Assembly: GCA_002412715.1 (NCBI GenBank)
Contig: DHVP01000015.1
Span: 1-64,000 of the forward strand
Direction: 5' to 3'
DNA length: 64,000 nucleotides
Source of the DNA: Deltaproteobacteria bacterium UBA5205
Lineage (GTDB): Bacteria; Desulfobacterota; Syntrophorhabdia; Syntrophorhabdales; Syntrophorhabdaceae
The notes under the pieces are model-generated. The model had not been told where the DNA came from. It worked only from the letters and a program-made list of their open reading frames with translations, and did no database searches. Position 1 is the first letter of the stretch. Each line of letters begins with the position of its first letter. A program made the translations under genes and the position numbers. This document shows, one piece after another, positions 35,216 to 48,343 of the stretch.

Positions 35216-36505
35216 TCATATCTTCCTGATACGATACAGCTCAAGGAGTCGCTTCATACTCAGCATGCCCGATGACTTCAGCCCGTCCCAGAGTGTTTTT
35301 CCCAGAGGCCCTTTCGGGTTTTCGTCGAACCACATCATCTTTTCCAGGAGACCGGGAAAGGTTTCGGGGTAATAGGAAAAGAATGACTCGTTTTCGAGAT
35401 AGCCGGGCATGTTTTTCGCAGCCTCCAGGTCTTTCATGACAAAGGTTTCCTTAAGCCGCCGGGCGTAGCCGGAAAGGGTCGATTCCGAAAAGTCACCCGA
35501 TTCTCTTGCATTGATTATGGTTTCAGCGGCGATCATTCCCGACGCTATGGCAAATTCCATCCCGCGCACCGTGACACCCATATTGAGGGCAAAACCGGCG
35601 GCATCGCCGGCAAGGAGAATGCCGTTCCCGAAGAGCTTTCCGACACCGTCGTACCCCGCCTCGGGTATGACGTGGGCCGAATACTCGACAATCTTAGAGC
35701 CTTCCAGGATTCTCGTCATCTCATAGCGTTCCTTGAACATCTCAAGGAGCATCGGGGCGTCGACCGCCGGGCTCTTTTGCATCAGGGCATTGACGCCTGC
35801 CACGACACCAATGGATACGGTGTCCCTGTTCGTGTAGAGAAAACCGCCTCCGAACATGCCTTTCGTCACATCGCCCAGAAAGAGATGGGCTGCGCCTTCC
35901 CCGTCTTCAACATTGAAGCGGTCGTTTATCTTCTCTTCGGACAGTTCGAGGACCTCTTTCATGCCTACGGCAAAACTTTTCGGCGCCATGGCGCGCCGCA
36001 AGCCGGCCTTTTGCGCCATGAAAGACAGGACGCCATCGCAGGCAACGACAACATGGGCGGGAATCTCCTCCGGCCCGGCCTTTATCCCGGCCACCGCGCC
36101 GCCCTCCCACAAAAGATCATCGACGCGGTACTTGGGGATGACAAAGACACCCCGGGCCATGAGACGCTCAGAGAGCCACCTGTCAAGACGGGCCCTGAGC
36201 ACCGTATAACTGTGGTCTTCTTCCCTGAATCTTTCCGCAGTGTGGTCGAGGCTGACGGATCGTCCGCTCCCGAGAAGGCTCCAGCGCTCCCGGACAACCT
36301 TGCGTTCGAAGGGGGCGCCGTCAAGCATGTCCGATGCCATGTTCTTTACCGGCAGCAGGTAGAGTCTGCCGCCCGTCACATTCTTGCTGCCGGCGAAATC
36401 GCCGCGCTCCACCACAACCACCTGCACACCATGACGGGCAAGCACGTGCGCGCAGGATAAACCGGCGAGACCGGCACCGACGATCACTACATCGATTTTT
36501 TCCAT
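35216..36505 (-). CDS. fixC: FixC, FAD-dependent ETF-quinone oxidoreductase-like
   Basis: A 429-residue flavoprotein with the N-terminal FAD motif VVIVGAGLAGLSCAHVLARHG and the late GILLAGDAAGFALNMG block. It belongs to the ETF-QO/FixC family, which passes electrons to membrane quinone. The C-terminal iron-sulfur domain of mitochondrial ETF-QO is absent and supplied by FixX. Third in the fixABCX order. Confidence 0.92.
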   Translation of the reverse strand: MEKIDVVIVGAGLAGLSCAHVLARHGVQVVVVERGDFAGSKNVTGGRLYLLPVKNMASDMLDGAPFERKVVRERWSLLGSGRSVSLDHTAERFREEDHSYTVLRARLDRWLSERLMARGVFVIPKYRVDDLLWEGGAVAGIKAGPEEIPAHVVVACDGVLSFMAQKAGLRRAMAPKSFAVGMKEVLELSEEKINDRFNVEDGEGAAHLFLGDVTKGMFGGGFLYTNRDTVSIGVVAGVNALMQKSPAVDAPMLLEMFKERYEMTRILEGSKIVEYSAHVIPEAGYDGVGKLFGNGILLAGDAAGFALNMGVTVRGMEFAIASGMIAAETIINARESGDFSESTLSGYARRLKETFVMKDLEAAKNMPGYLENESFFSYYPETFPGLLEKMMWFDENPKGPLGKTLWDGLKSSGMLSMKRLLELYRIRKI

Positions 36506-36508
36506 GCC

Positions 36509-37489
36509 TTAGGTATCTTCCCGCGTCTTTTTCAATTCGTCCTTCAAAGCCGGAAGGACCGCAAAGAGGTCATCGACGATGCCATAATCGGCATACTGAA
36601 ATATCGGGGCGTTCGGGTCTTTATTGATGGCAACGATGACCCTGGATGTATCCATACCCATAATGTGGTGAAGGGCGCCGGAAAGACCGCAGCCTATGTA
36701 CAGCTTCGGGGAGACGGTCTTCCCGCTCTTGCCGATCTGGTCGTCATACTCTCGCCACTTGCTGTCCACCACCGTTCTCGATGCACCTGTGCGGCCGCCC
36801 ATGAGGTCTGCTATCTCGTCGAGCATCACAAAATGCTCGGCGGCTTTCATTCCTCTTCCTCCGCAGATAATGAAATCCGCTTCTTGAAGGTCTACCTTTT
36901 TTGACCCGGTCTTTTCAAACGATACCCGTTTTATCCCCGGGTTGGCTTCTGCGGTAAACTGCTCCTGGACAATCCGGCCCTTGTCGCCCGCATTCCCGAC
37001 GGTAAAGGAATTGGGTCTGAATGTGACGATGACCATCGAGTCGGCCTTCGGAGCAAGCCACGATATCACCTTGCCACCAAAGAGCGGCTTCTTGATCTTT
37101 ATTCCTTCCCCTTCAAGATCCAGCCCCACTGCATCGGAGATCATGGCCGCCTGCAGACGAACGGCAATTCTGGGGAAAAGGTCCTTGCCGGTCATCGATG
37201 ACGTACCGAGGAGCAACATGGGTTCGTATTTTTTCAGTATCCCTTCCAGGACCGACCCATAGGTGTCCCAGCCGTAGTCCGCCAGCGATTCGTCATCGAC
37301 AAGGACCGTCGTGTCAGCGTACCCGCTTACCATCTCCGCCGCGTCTTTGACGCCGGACCCCACCACCACGGCGAAAAGGCCAGATGAAAATTGTGAGGCC
37401 ACCCGCCTTCCCACCGACAACAATTCGAGCGATGCCTTTCTGGGCACCGAATCCTTGCATTCAACAAAAACAAAAACATCTCTGGTCAT
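36509..37489 (-). CDS. fixB: Electron transfer flavoprotein alpha subunit (FixB)
   Basis: A 326-residue ETF alpha. The C-terminal FAD-binding part has ADFIICGGRGMKA, GASRTVVDSKWREYDDQIGKSG and KLYIGCGLSGALHHIMGM, all family hallmarks. Two ATG codons compete (37495 and 37489); I prefer 37489 because AGGAGG abuts the first but is 7 bases from the second. Starts 15 bases after fixA. Confidence 0.93.
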   Translation of the reverse strand: MTRDVFVFVECKDSVPRKASLELLSVGRRVASQFSSGLFAVVVGSGVKDAAEMVSGYADTTVLVDDESLADYGWDTYGSVLEGILKKYEPMLLLGTSSMTGKDLFPRIAVRLQAAMISDAVGLDLEGEGIKIKKPLFGGKVISWLAPKADSMVIVTFRPNSFTVGNAGDKGRIVQEQFTAEANPGIKRVSFEKTGSKKVDLQEADFIICGGRGMKAAEHFVMLDEIADLMGGRTGASRTVVDSKWREYDDQIGKSGKTVSPKLYIGCGLSGALHHIMGMDTSRVIVAINKDPNAPIFQYADYGIVDDLFAVLPALKDELKKTREDT

Positions 37490-37504
37490 GTGCATACCTC
37501 CTGT

Positions 37505-38296
37505 TTACAGCACCTTCGCCTCTTCCTTGAGCGCCCTGACGAGACCTGTCGCTTTTTCTTCAGGCGATGCACCCTCAATGATGCTGACAGAAGGCCGCTT
37601 GGCAGGCAATTCATAGGAAAGGACCGCGATCTTTGATGTCTCCCTATCTATTGAGCCGAAGGGGATTTCGATTGCCACAGGGTCAAGAACGGCTATCTCG
37701 GTCTTCATCGCCTTCATCACTCCCGTGATGAGCGGCACCCGTGGTTCATTGAGACCTTTCTGAGTGGTAAGAAGCGCCGGCAACGAGATCTCGGACACCT
37801 TTTTGCCGCCCTCTATCTCGCTTTGGACCTCGGCCGTGCCGGTGCCGGAAACCTGAAGCCTCGTGACCTGATTGACGTGCGGTATTTTGAGAAACTCGGC
37901 GATCATGGGACCCACATTGGCGCTTTCATCATCCATGGCCTGACGGCCGCAAAGAATCAAATCGAACCCTTCTTTCCCGGCAAAGCCTGCAAGGATACGC
38001 GAAACGATGAGGGGATCGTCGCTCTCATGGTTTCTGCTGTCGATAAGGAACGCCCTGTCGGCACCCATGGCTATCGTTGTCCTTAAAGCCTCGACCGCCC
38101 TCGGGGGCGCAAAGGTGCAAACCGTGATCTCGACATCCTTCAATGACTCCTTGATTCGTATGGCTTCTTCGACTGCAAATTCATCGAAGAAGTTGACGGT
38201 GTATTTATTTTCAATCTCAAGATCTTTCTGATCGGAGCTTATGATAATCCGGGCTTCCGTATCAGCCACCTCTTTTATGAATACCAGAACCTTCAC
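37505..38296 (-). CDS. fixA: Electron transfer flavoprotein beta subunit (FixA)
   Basis: A 263-residue ETF beta. Present are VNFFDEFAVEEAIRIKE, the ETF-beta signature region with LLTTQKGLNEPRVPLITGVMKA, and the CGRQAMDDESANVGPMIAEF loop. Starts with GTG, with AAAGGAGG eight bases upstream; a nearby ATG is out of frame. First gene of fixABCX. In anaerobes and diazotrophs, Fix/EtfABCX complexes can bifurcate electrons from NADH to quinone and ferredoxin; whether this one does is not shown. Confidence 0.93.
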   Translation of the reverse strand: MKVLVFIKEVADTEARIIISSDQKDLEIENKYTVNFFDEFAVEEAIRIKESLKDVEITVCTFAPPRAVEALRTTIAMGADRAFLIDSRNHESDDPLIVSRILAGFAGKEGFDLILCGRQAMDDESANVGPMIAEFLKIPHVNQVTRLQVSGTGTAEVQSEIEGGKKVSEISLPALLTTQKGLNEPRVPLITGVMKAMKTEIAVLDPVAIEIPFGSIDRETSKIAVLSYELPAKRPSVSIIEGASPEEKATGLVRALKEEAKVL

Positions 38297-38457
38297 TTCG
38301 CATGCCTCCTTTGGACCTGAATTTATGTCGATAACCAGAAAAATATGAAACGGCCGGGAGTTAAGCGGGGCTTATATCATATATACGATAATCAATAGGA
38401 AAATCCCCTTGTTGTTGTCTGAATTCATCACCAGAACACTGGGAAAATTTTGCATAG

Positions 38458-38484
38458 ATTATTTTAACGGTGCCCTTTTGTCAA
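38458..38484 (-). promoter_or_regulatory. Candidate promoter of fixABCX
   Basis: Minus-strand TTGACA (38479-38484) with AATAAT (38458-38463) after 15 bases. It implies a leader of about 150 bases before fixA, in which I see no hairpin or leader gene. Confidence 0.4.
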
Positions 38485-38594
38485 GGAAAAACTGGCAATG
38501 GGCGGCAGGCGGCAAACAGCCCGTAGCCGCGTTCCAACGCCCGAAACGACCCATCGGGCCGCCTTACTGAAAGAAGACAGCACAAGCGATTATC

Positions 38595-38625
38595 GCTCAT
38601 CGATCGCCCCAACCGATCGATGAGC
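38595..38625 (-). terminator. 12-bp perfect hairpin downstream of rpoD
   Basis: GCTCATCGATCG (38595-38606) pairs perfectly with 38614-38625 over a 7-base loop, about 37 bases past the rpoD stop. No U-run follows leftward, so it may be an RNA-stabilising end or a weak terminator. Confidence 0.45.
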
Positions 38626-38661
38626 CTCACCCTTTATCTTTATCTGAACAGTTAGCTCGAA

Positions 38662-40209
<1,548 letters not shown>

Positions 40210-40219
40210 GGCCACCTCT

Positions 40220-41932
40220 CTATAAAAAATTATTTTTTATATGCGTCAATACCTGTCTCTTTTGTTCCAGGAGTTCTGTGATCGCCGCTGCGTCCCCCTT
40301 CCTTTCCGCCTCGGCAAGCTTCTCGGTCAGCTTCTTGGATTTCTCCGTGAAAAACTGGCGTTCAATGTGTTTGAAATAGTCGAGAAGCACCTTTTCAGGC
40401 TCGTCGGGATCCAGATGGCCGTCGTCAAAGGCTGCATCAAGGACAAGCCCCTTCAGATCCTCTTTATCGAGAGTCTCGATAAAGTTCCGTACGTCAAGAT
40501 TTCTTTCCTGTTCAAAACAAGAAACCATTCTTGTCATGACCTCTCTCACATCAGCATCCTTAATGTAATGCAGTACCTCCTTTCCTTCAAAGAATTGAAG
40601 AAGATCGGGGCGTGTGATGCAAACATTGATAACCTTCTTTTCGATAACGCTTTTCGTGCTGTCTGCCCTGACAACCCCGTTATTCATCTCATACGACCTG
40701 CCGCCGGGAAAATGCTCTTCCTCGACCCCGGTCAACTCGGACAGGCGCTTAATGTAGAGTCTCTTTTTCACCCTGTCGCTGATGGCATCGATATGAGGCA
40801 TCACCTGTCTGATGAAAACCTGTTTTCCCCGAACCGTAGTCATCTTTTCTTTTTCGGCATAGTAGTCGAAATAGAAATCGAGAATGGGCTTCCGTTTCTT
40901 CGCAATCTCCACGATCGCGTCGGCACCCTTTTCGCGAACAAAACTGTCGGGATCATGCCCTTCGGGCAGGACGACCATGTTGCCGTTCACCTCCATCTCC
41001 GCGAAGAGCCCGATCAGTCTCAACGCACTCTTGATTCCCGCTTCGTCCCCGTCAAGCATGAGTGTGATGTTCTCGGTATAATTCCTCAGTTTCGCTATCT
41101 GCCCCTCCGTAACCGAGGTTCCGAGAGTGGAGACGGCGTTCTTGAGGCCTGCCCCGTAAAGGGCAATCAAATCGAAATAACCTTCAACGATATAGACTTC
41201 ATCCAGATCGGTAATGTGCTTTTTTGTCCTGTCGATACCGAACAACGAACTTCGCTTCGAAAATACGGAAGACTCGGGAGAGTTCACATACTTCGGCATG
41301 CCATCCTTCTCAAGGGTCCTTCCGCCAAAACCGATAACCCTCTTGTTGACATCGATGATGGGGATAACGACCCTCCCCCAGAACATGTCATAGAACTCGG
41401 TGTCTTTCATCCTTACGATGCCCGTACTCAAAAAGACATCGCCGGGTATGTCGGTGGACTTGAGAAGGGCCTTCAAGGCCCCCCGTGAACGTTCACTGTA
41501 GCCAAGCTTGAACTCCTCCATTATCTCGGCGGAGATCCCTCTCTTCTCGAGATAGTCGCGGGCAAAGCTCGTGCGCCGAAGACTCTTCTGATAAAATTCG
41601 CACAGTTTCCCGAGCGCATCGTAGTGGCCTGCCTTCTTTCTGTCGCCCTTTCTCTCCACCTCGATCCCGTATTGACGGCCAAGATGTTCAAGGGCCTCGA
41701 CGAAGGTAAGGTTTTCATATTTCATTATGAAGCTCACCGCATTCCCGCCTTCCCTGCAGCCGAAACAATAAAAGATCTGCTTTTCCACGCTTACAGTGAA
41801 AGAAGGCGTCTTTTCCTTGTGGAACGGACAAAGCCCCATGTAGTCCTTGCCGGCCTTTCTCAACTTAACGTGTTGAGATATGACATCGATAATGTTCACT
41901 CTCTGCAAAAGCTCGTCAAGGGACACTTTCAT
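40220..41932 (-). CDS. dnaG: DNA primase
   Basis: A 570-residue primase. The CHC2 zinc finger is seen as [13 protein letters not shown] and [11 protein letters not shown]. The RNA-polymerase basic motif is VIGFGGR and the Toprim core is [17 protein letters not shown] with LDGDEAG. The C-terminal helicase-binding part is diverged, as usual. It starts as ATGA inside the mutS2 stop. Confidence 0.96.
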   Translation of the reverse strand: MKVSLDELLQRVNIIDVISQHVKLRKAGKDYMGLCPFHKEKTPSFTVSVEKQIFYCFGCREGGNAVSFIMKYENLTFVEALEHLGRQYGIEVERKGDRKKAGHYDALGKLCEFYQKSLRRTSFARDYLEKRGISAEIMEEFKLGYSERSRGALKALLKSTDIPGDVFLSTGIVRMKDTEFYDMFWGRVVIPIIDVNKRVIGFGGRTLEKDGMPKYVNSPESSVFSKRSSLFGIDRTKKHITDLDEVYIVEGYFDLIALYGAGLKNAVSTLGTSVTEGQIAKLRNYTENITLMLDGDEAGIKSALRLIGLFAEMEVNGNMVVLPEGHDPDSFVREKGADAIVEIAKKRKPILDFYFDYYAEKEKMTTVRGKQVFIRQVMPHIDAISDRVKKRLYIKRLSELTGVEEEHFPGGRSYEMNNGVVRADSTKSVIEKKVINVCITRPDLLQFFEGKEVLHYIKDADVREVMTRMVSCFEQERNLDVRNFIETLDKEDLKGLVLDAAFDDGHLDPDEPEKVLLDYFKHIERQFFTEKSKKLTEKLAEAERKGDAAAITELLEQKRQVLTHIKNNFL

Positions 41933-44220
41933 GCAAACTCCACAATGGTGACACCGGCGTTGCGTTCGTCGGGGTGATATTCACGAACATAGGGGGTACC
42001 CCCAAGGCGCTGTCTGACGGCCTGCATAAGTCTGCCCGTACCGATGCCATGAACGATCCTGATCTGCGACACACCCTCGACCACGGCCCGGTCAAGAAAC
42101 GTGTCGACGATCTTTAGCGCCTCTTCGACCCGCATACCGACGAGGTTCAATTCCCGTTGTTCTATTTTTTCTACGCTGATTTCGGTCTTGTCTTTCGATA
42201 CCCGCTTCGGGCCCTCAACCGCCTTGACGAGAAACATCCTTTTCAGTTTCGTTCTTACGTTTCCGAGAGCGACTTCGAAAACACTTCCCTCTCTGTCGAC
42301 ATCGACGACGTACCCTTTGCTCCCCAGCGTCTTCACCAGAACGTAGTCGCCTATTCGGATGTCCTCCCTGACCTCCTTCGCGGATCCCCCCAACCTCTCC
42401 TTCAGGGAACGTACTTTCTCCTTACTCTTTGTTATAGACCTTCTTTCCTTTTTTGCAACCTCTTTTTTGATATCATCGATCTCGACGTCCAGTTCGAGAA
42501 GTCTTTCCCGGCATTTGTCTTCCCATTTTCTGAGGTATTCCTCCCTCTTTTCCCTGATGATCTTCAGCCGTTCCCGTGCCTCTTCTTTCGTTTTTTCCAG
42601 GTGAAGGCGCTCTTCGCGGGCCTTTGTCTTTTCTTCCTCGAGGCTTGTTATCAGATCATTGAGCATAAATTCCTGCTCGTTGAAATAGGAATAGCTCTTT
42701 TCGATGATCACCTGCGGCACGTCGATCTTTCTGGCCACATTGATCGCATTCGAGTAGCCGGCAGTTCCATAGATGAGGTGGTAAAGAGGTTTCATGTTCT
42801 GACTGTCAAAGGAGGTCGCAACATTGAATGCAAAATCTTTCATATACCCGTAGGCCTTGATGAGATTGAGATGCGTCGTGACGACGACACGGCAGCCCTT
42901 CTCGACGAACGCGTCAATAACTCCCATGGCCAGGGCCGACGCCTCCTGAGGTTCCGTGTTTCCTCCGATCTCATCAATGAGAACCAGTTCATCTCCGCGT
43001 GCGCTGAGATATAGGTCCTTGATTGCATACATGTGGGCAGTGAAACTGCTGAGTTCCATCGAGATATCCTGTTCATCTCCGATGAGGGCAAATATGTTGG
43101 AGTAAAAGGGGATGACAGGCTTCTCGGCGGCCGGGATGAAAAGGCCGGTCTTCGCCATGAGCGACAGAAGGCCGATGGTCTTCAAGGCGGCGGTCTTTCC
43201 CCCCGCATTGGGACCGCTTATGATCATAACCTTTTCGTTCTCCCTCATGACAATGTCGATGGGGACCGCTTCATTCTTCCTTGAGATGGTTATGAAGGGA
43301 TTGACGGCCTTCTTGATCTCCAGGCCTCCCTTCGTCGTAATCTCGGGCCTCACGCATTTGAACTCATGACAAAAAAGGGCCATAGCATGGAAGAAATCTA
43401 GTTCGCCAAGATAGTGTTTGTTTTGTTCCAGGGCCCCCCTGAAACCCCGGGCAAACTCCGTAAGCTCGTAGAGGATCTTCTTTTCTTCCTCTTTCTCTTC
43501 ATTGACCAGGATGTTGATGTTGTTATTAAACTCCACACATTCAACGGGTTCCACGAAAGATGTTTTGAGTGAATGAGAATAGTCGTGCACGATCCCCTGT
43601 ATTGCCTCGTTGAAGTTCGGCTTCAGGGGTATGACGTACCTGTTGTTTCTCAGGGATATGTAATCATCCTGAATGATGGGGCGCATCGCCTCACGGCCCA
43701 TTATCCTTTCAAGCTGCTTCTTTATCTTCTCCCTGTTCATGAACAGGTCGGCTCTGATGCGGGACAGATCGTAGGAAGCGCTGTCTTCCAGGTACCCTTC
43801 GGCGTTGATGGAACGCGCTATGCGTTTGTAAAGGACGGAGAGCCTGTCGATCCCGCTCGCCAGTTCATCGATATATTCGCTTTTCTTGAATACCCTGCCA
43901 AGAAAACCGGCCACGTCTTCACCGGCCCTCAGGAAGGTTGTCAGCGAAAGAAATTCCGACGGCTCAAGAACGGAATCCCTGATGGAGATCCTCTGGAGCA
44001 CCCCGGTGATGTCGGGAACATCGGAAAAAGGGATCCTGCCGTCCCACTTGATGACATCCATGACGGCCTCGATCCGGCCATGGCGCTTCTTTATCTCTTC
44101 GATGTCATCGAGGGGCTTGAGTTGACGCAGATCACCCTCTGAAAAGGGCGTGGAAGAATATTGGAAAACAACGTCCCGAAGCTTGAGATAATCAAGGTAG
44201 GATAAAGTCTTATCGATCAT
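41929..44220 (-). CDS. mutS2: MutS2 with C-terminal Smr nuclease domain
   Basis: A 763-residue MutS2. The MutS ATPase core is shown by ISGPNAGGKTAALKTIG, ELSSFTAHM and ELVLIDEIGGNTEPQEASALAMG. A long charged coiled coil (about residues 515-610) and a KOW-like segment follow, and the Smr domain ends the protein (LNLVGMRVEEAL... IVHGIGTGRL). It acts on recombination intermediates or collided ribosomes in other bacteria. Its place inside the rpsU-dnaG-rpoD operon is unusual relative to the enterobacterial arrangement. Confidence 0.95.
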   Translation of the reverse strand: MIDKTLSYLDYLKLRDVVFQYSSTPFSEGDLRQLKPLDDIEEIKKRHGRIEAVMDVIKWDGRIPFSDVPDITGVLQRISIRDSVLEPSEFLSLTTFLRAGEDVAGFLGRVFKKSEYIDELASGIDRLSVLYKRIARSINAEGYLEDSASYDLSRIRADLFMNREKIKKQLERIMGREAMRPIIQDDYISLRNNRYVIPLKPNFNEAIQGIVHDYSHSLKTSFVEPVECVEFNNNINILVNEEKEEEKKILYELTEFARGFRGALEQNKHYLGELDFFHAMALFCHEFKCVRPEITTKGGLEIKKAVNPFITISRKNEAVPIDIVMRENEKVMIISGPNAGGKTAALKTIGLLSLMAKTGLFIPAAEKPVIPFYSNIFALIGDEQDISMELSSFTAHMYAIKDLYLSARGDELVLIDEIGGNTEPQEASALAMGVIDAFVEKGCRVVVTTHLNLIKAYGYMKDFAFNVATSFDSQNMKPLYHLIYGTAGYSNAINVARKIDVPQVIIEKSYSYFNEQEFMLNDLITSLEEEKTKAREERLHLEKTKEEARERLKIIREKREEYLRKWEDKCRERLLELDVEIDDIKKEVAKKERRSITKSKEKVRSLKERLGGSAKEVREDIRIGDYVLVKTLGSKGYVVDVDREGSVFEVALGNVRTKLKRMFLVKAVEGPKRVSKDKTEISVEKIEQRELNLVGMRVEEALKIVDTFLDRAVVEGVSQIRIVHGIGTGRLMQAVRQRLGGTPYVREYHPDERNAGVTIVEFA

Positions 44221-44241
44221 AGGGGCTTTCGACTACCGTCT

Positions 44242-44688
44242 TCAAGACGATAGTCTCTGAAGCACCATTGTACTCAGCACTTTACCGTCAATCCTCCCCG
44301 GAAATTTGTCCATGAGGACCTTTATGACCTTCCCCATTTCTTTCCGGCTGGTCGCACCGACAGCCGCCACCGCTTCCTCTATTTCCTTGAGAATCTCCTC
44401 TTCCGACAATTGGGCCGGTTGGAACTCCTTCAGGATTTCAAGTTCTTTCTCTTCTTTTTCGGCCAGTTCAAAACGCTGGCCTTTTTTGAAGCTCTCGATG
44501 GAATCGTTATGCTGTTTGATCGATGTCCTGACAAGGCCGAAAAACTCCTCATCCGACAAAGGTCTGATCTTCTCGACTTCCTTGTTTTTTATCGCAGCAA
44601 GGAGCATCCTGAAAACGGACAACCTTATGGTGTCCCTCTTCTTTAAAGCCTCTTTCAAACCCTCTTCAATTTTGGATTTATAGTCCAT
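44242..44688 (-). CDS. yqeY: GatB/YqeY domain protein
   Basis: A 148-residue protein of the YqeY family, related to the tRNA-binding tail domain of the GatB amidotransferase subunit. Marks: DTIRLSVFRMLLAAIKNKEVE, EEFFGLVRTSIKQHNDSIE and the ending MGKVIKVLMDKFPGRIDGK. Frequently found next to rpsU. Function is not settled. Begins 6 bases after the rpsU stop. Confidence 0.9.
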   Translation of the reverse strand: MDYKSKIEEGLKEALKKRDTIRLSVFRMLLAAIKNKEVEKIRPLSDEEFFGLVRTSIKQHNDSIESFKKGQRFELAEKEEKELEILKEFQPAQLSEEEILKEIEEAVAAVGATSRKEMGKVIKVLMDKFPGRIDGKVLSTMVLQRLSS

Positions 44689-44694
44689 TTATTT

Positions 44695-44904
44695 CTAATA
44701 AAGACCTTTATCCATGGTTCTCTTGAGTTTTTTTAGAGCTCTCTTCTTCGCAGCGAGTATCTTCTTCTTTCTTTTTACGCTGGGCTTTTCGTAATGTTCT
44801 CTTTTTTTGATTTCGGAGAGAATCCCGGTTTTCTCGCACTGCTTTTTAAATCTCTTGAGGGCACTCTCGAAGGATTCACCTTCTCTGATTATAACTGCTG
44901 GCAT
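44695..44904 (-). CDS. rpsU: 30S ribosomal protein S21
   Basis: A 69-residue bS21: [20 protein letters not shown], then the basic tail with [16 protein letters not shown]. It sits near the anti-Shine-Dalgarno region of 16S rRNA. The ATG at 44904 has GGGAGG upstream; the frame is open further but that includes the promoter. First gene of the operon rpsU-yqeY-mutS2-dnaG-rpoD. Confidence 0.95.
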   Translation of the reverse strand: MPAVIIREGESFESALKRFKKQCEKTGILSEIKKREHYEKPSVKRKKKILAAKKRALKKLKRTMDKGLY

Positions 44905-44950
44905 CCATTCTTCCCTCCCTCCATTTGTTGCGTTAGATTTAAGGCTTCTT

Positions 44951-44979
44951 ATTAAAACCGAAAAAACTGCCAAAGTCAA
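44951..44979 (-). promoter_or_regulatory. Sigma-70 promoter of the rpsU operon
   Basis: Minus-strand TTGACT (44974-44979), exactly 17-base spacer, TTTAAT (44951-44956). Leader of about 40 bases to the rpsU start. Confidence 0.6.
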
Positions 44980-45057
44980 CAGATTTTAGCGGTCAGACAT
45001 TGATATTAGTCGATCGGGATGAGGCCATCATCACTTCAAGGGCGAGATCCCACCGTG

Positions 45058-45750
45058 CTATCCCCTGGTATTGGTCGTGATATCTCTCCGGGCATACATG
45101 GCGCCCTTCTCATGTTGTGCCACAACGGTCCTCAGGCTGTTTATCCTGTTCTTCCATCCCTTCAGATATTTTGCATATACCTGGGGCTTCGCGGTGGCAA
45201 GCTTCACATAACGCTGTTCGCGCATTCCCAGATAGCTGTCGATGTTTCCCTGGGACCTCCGGAGGAACTTCTGGGCGGCAGCCGGACTATTGACGTAGGT
45301 GTCAAAGTGAACAACGCACAGCGGATACGGCAGGGAAGACGCTCCTGATCTGTCCCAGATCTTCCGGTAGATACCCTCCACCTGCTCCCTGGTGATGTTT
45401 TTGACACTGCCTTTGTAACCCAGGGCCCGCGCAGTCGATTGAAGTATACCGTAACGGGAGGTGCCTCTTTCGCCGTCCTCTTTGACGAGCCGGCTTCCTT
45501 CCTTTTCAAGGACAAATTCAAGACAGGTGCGGAACTTGGTTTCTTCATCATGAACCTCGCCGAGAGGGTCGACGCCTGTGCCCGCCTGTGCGGAGCTGAA
45601 CTCGGCAGTCCTTGAGTTTGCCAGCGTATGGAGCAACACGTCCTCAAAGCCGACGCAGGGATTGATGATGAAATTATCCGCCTTTTTCCGGCCGTTTTGC
45701 AGATACTGAAGCATGGATGCCGCTTGAGTGATATCGAGATTGGTAGCCAT
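45058..45750 (-). CDS. GH108-like (secretion-activator/lysozyme-type) protein
   Basis: A 230-residue protein. Residues about 70-190 resemble the glycoside hydrolase 108/ZliS family: FVLEKEGSRLVKED in place of the usual EGGY region, TSRYGILQSTARALGYKGSVKNIT, EGIYRKIWDRSG, LPYPLCVVHFDTYVNSP and AAQKFLRRSQG. The N-terminal 65 residues are of unknown type and there is no signal peptide. The catalytic Glu would be in LEKEGS. Such enzymes occur in phages and in cell-wall remodelling; here the neighbours are housekeeping genes, so it may be a domesticated lysozyme. TGAGGA precedes the ATG. Confidence 0.65.
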   Translation of the reverse strand: MATNLDITQAASMLQYLQNGRKKADNFIINPCVGFEDVLLHTLANSRTAEFSSAQAGTGVDPLGEVHDEETKFRTCLEFVLEKEGSRLVKEDGERGTSRYGILQSTARALGYKGSVKNITREQVEGIYRKIWDRSGASSLPYPLCVVHFDTYVNSPAAAQKFLRRSQGNIDSYLGMREQRYVKLATAKPQVYAKYLKGWKNRINSLRTVVAQHEKGAMYARRDITTNTRG

Positions 45751-45872
45751 AGTCCTCAGATGGGTTGCAACAACTATGCCACATCTTACATTTTGATGGG
45801 TTAGCTAAAACTCCACCTGCGGGGATCCACTAAGGCCAGTTTTGACGTCGGAATTCTGACACTCCTGCCCGA

Positions 45873-47201
<1,329 letters not shown>

Positions 47202-47275
47202 CTAATATACTCTCTCCCTAAAATCAAGCCTAATCGGGAAATTTGCCCTCTCAAAAATTCGATGGAATAATGAGA

Positions 47276-48343
47276 TTACTTGCCCTTCTTTACCGGCCGG
47301 GAATCAAAAAGCCCGCCCATTGAGGCTTTGCCGGGCAGAGGCATATCGAGATGGGAAAAGGCCTTATCCGAGGCTTTCCTGCCCTGGGAGGTGCGGATGA
47401 TAAACCCGGATTTCAAGAGAAAAGGTTCCACCACTTCAATGAGGACGTCGGATTCGAGCTGCAGCGTTGCGGCCAGGGCCTCGATGCCCACTGGACCGCC
47501 CTTGTAGTTCAGGATAATGGTTTTCAGGAGTTTCCGGTCGGTCTCGCTCAACCCGTGATCGTCGATACCCTCAAGGTTGAGTGCATCTATAGCCACGTCC
47601 CTGGTGATGACTCCGGCGGCTCTTACCTCGGCGTAATCCCGAACCCGCTTGAGGAGTCTGTTGGCAACCCGCGGCGTTCCGCGCGCGCGTTTTGCGGTTT
47701 CGCGTGCCCCGGCGTCATCAACGGTGATGCCCAGTATGGAGGCAGAGCGTTTTATGATCTTCACCAGGTCTTCATCCGTATAGAAATCCAGGTCCCTCAC
47801 GATACCGAAACGCTCTCTTAAAGGCGACGACAGGAGCCCTGAGCGTGTCGTCGCACCGATAAGGGTAAACTGTTCCAGACGATACCGGTGCGTTCGTGCG
47901 TGGATGCCTTTGTCGAAAATAAAATCGACGGCGAAATCCTCCATGGCTGGATAAAGAAACTCTTCGACGATCTTGGGGATGCGATGGATCTCATCTATGA
48001 AAAAGACATCTCCGCGCTCCAGGTGCGTCAAAAGCCCCATCAGATCGCCGCCCTTTTCCAGTGCCGGACCCGAAGATGTAACGACTCGTGTACCCATTTC
48101 ATTGGCGATGATATGCGCCAGGGTCGTCTTTCCAAGCCCCGGCGGCCCGTTAAAGAGAATGTGCTCCAGTGGTTCGCCCCTCTTCAGCGCGGCTTCGATG
48201 GCAATCTGGAGCGTCTCAACAATGGTATCCTGACCGACATATTCAGAAAGACGGTTCGGCCGGAGGGTGACGATAGTCTCGTCAACCGCGCTTTCTTCCT
48301 TTTTATAGAGCTCGGAAAGATCCGAGTTTTCTTCCTGTATCAT
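47276..48343 (-). CDS. ruvB: Holliday junction helicase RuvB
   Basis: A 355-residue AAA+ branch-migration motor. Seen are [12 protein letters not shown], Walker [12 protein letters not shown], Walker [10 protein letters not shown], the [18 protein letters not shown] sensor block and the C-terminal winged helix ending with KAFSHL. Starts as ATGA within the ruvA stop. Confidence 0.96.
   Translation of the reverse strand: MIQEENSDLSELYKKEESAVDETIVTLRPNRLSEYVGQDTIVETLQIAIEAALKRGEPLEHILFNGPPGLGKTTLAHIIANEMGTRVVTSSGPALEKGGDLMGLLTHLERGDVFFIDEIHRIPKIVEEFLYPAMEDFAVDFIFDKGIHARTHRYRLEQFTLIGATTRSGLLSSPLRERFGIVRDLDFYTDEDLVKIIKRSASILGITVDDAGARETAKRARGTPRVANRLLKRVRDYAEVRAAGVITRDVAIDALNLEGIDDHGLSETDRKLLKTIILNYKGGPVGIEALAATLQLESDVLIEVVEPFLLKSGFIIRTSQGRKASDKAFSHLDMPLPGKASMGGLFDSRPVKKGK

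Noticed and set aside
36665..37616. Several plus-strand frames within fixB and fixA
   Set aside because: Shadows of ETF subunits with clear family motifs on the other strand.
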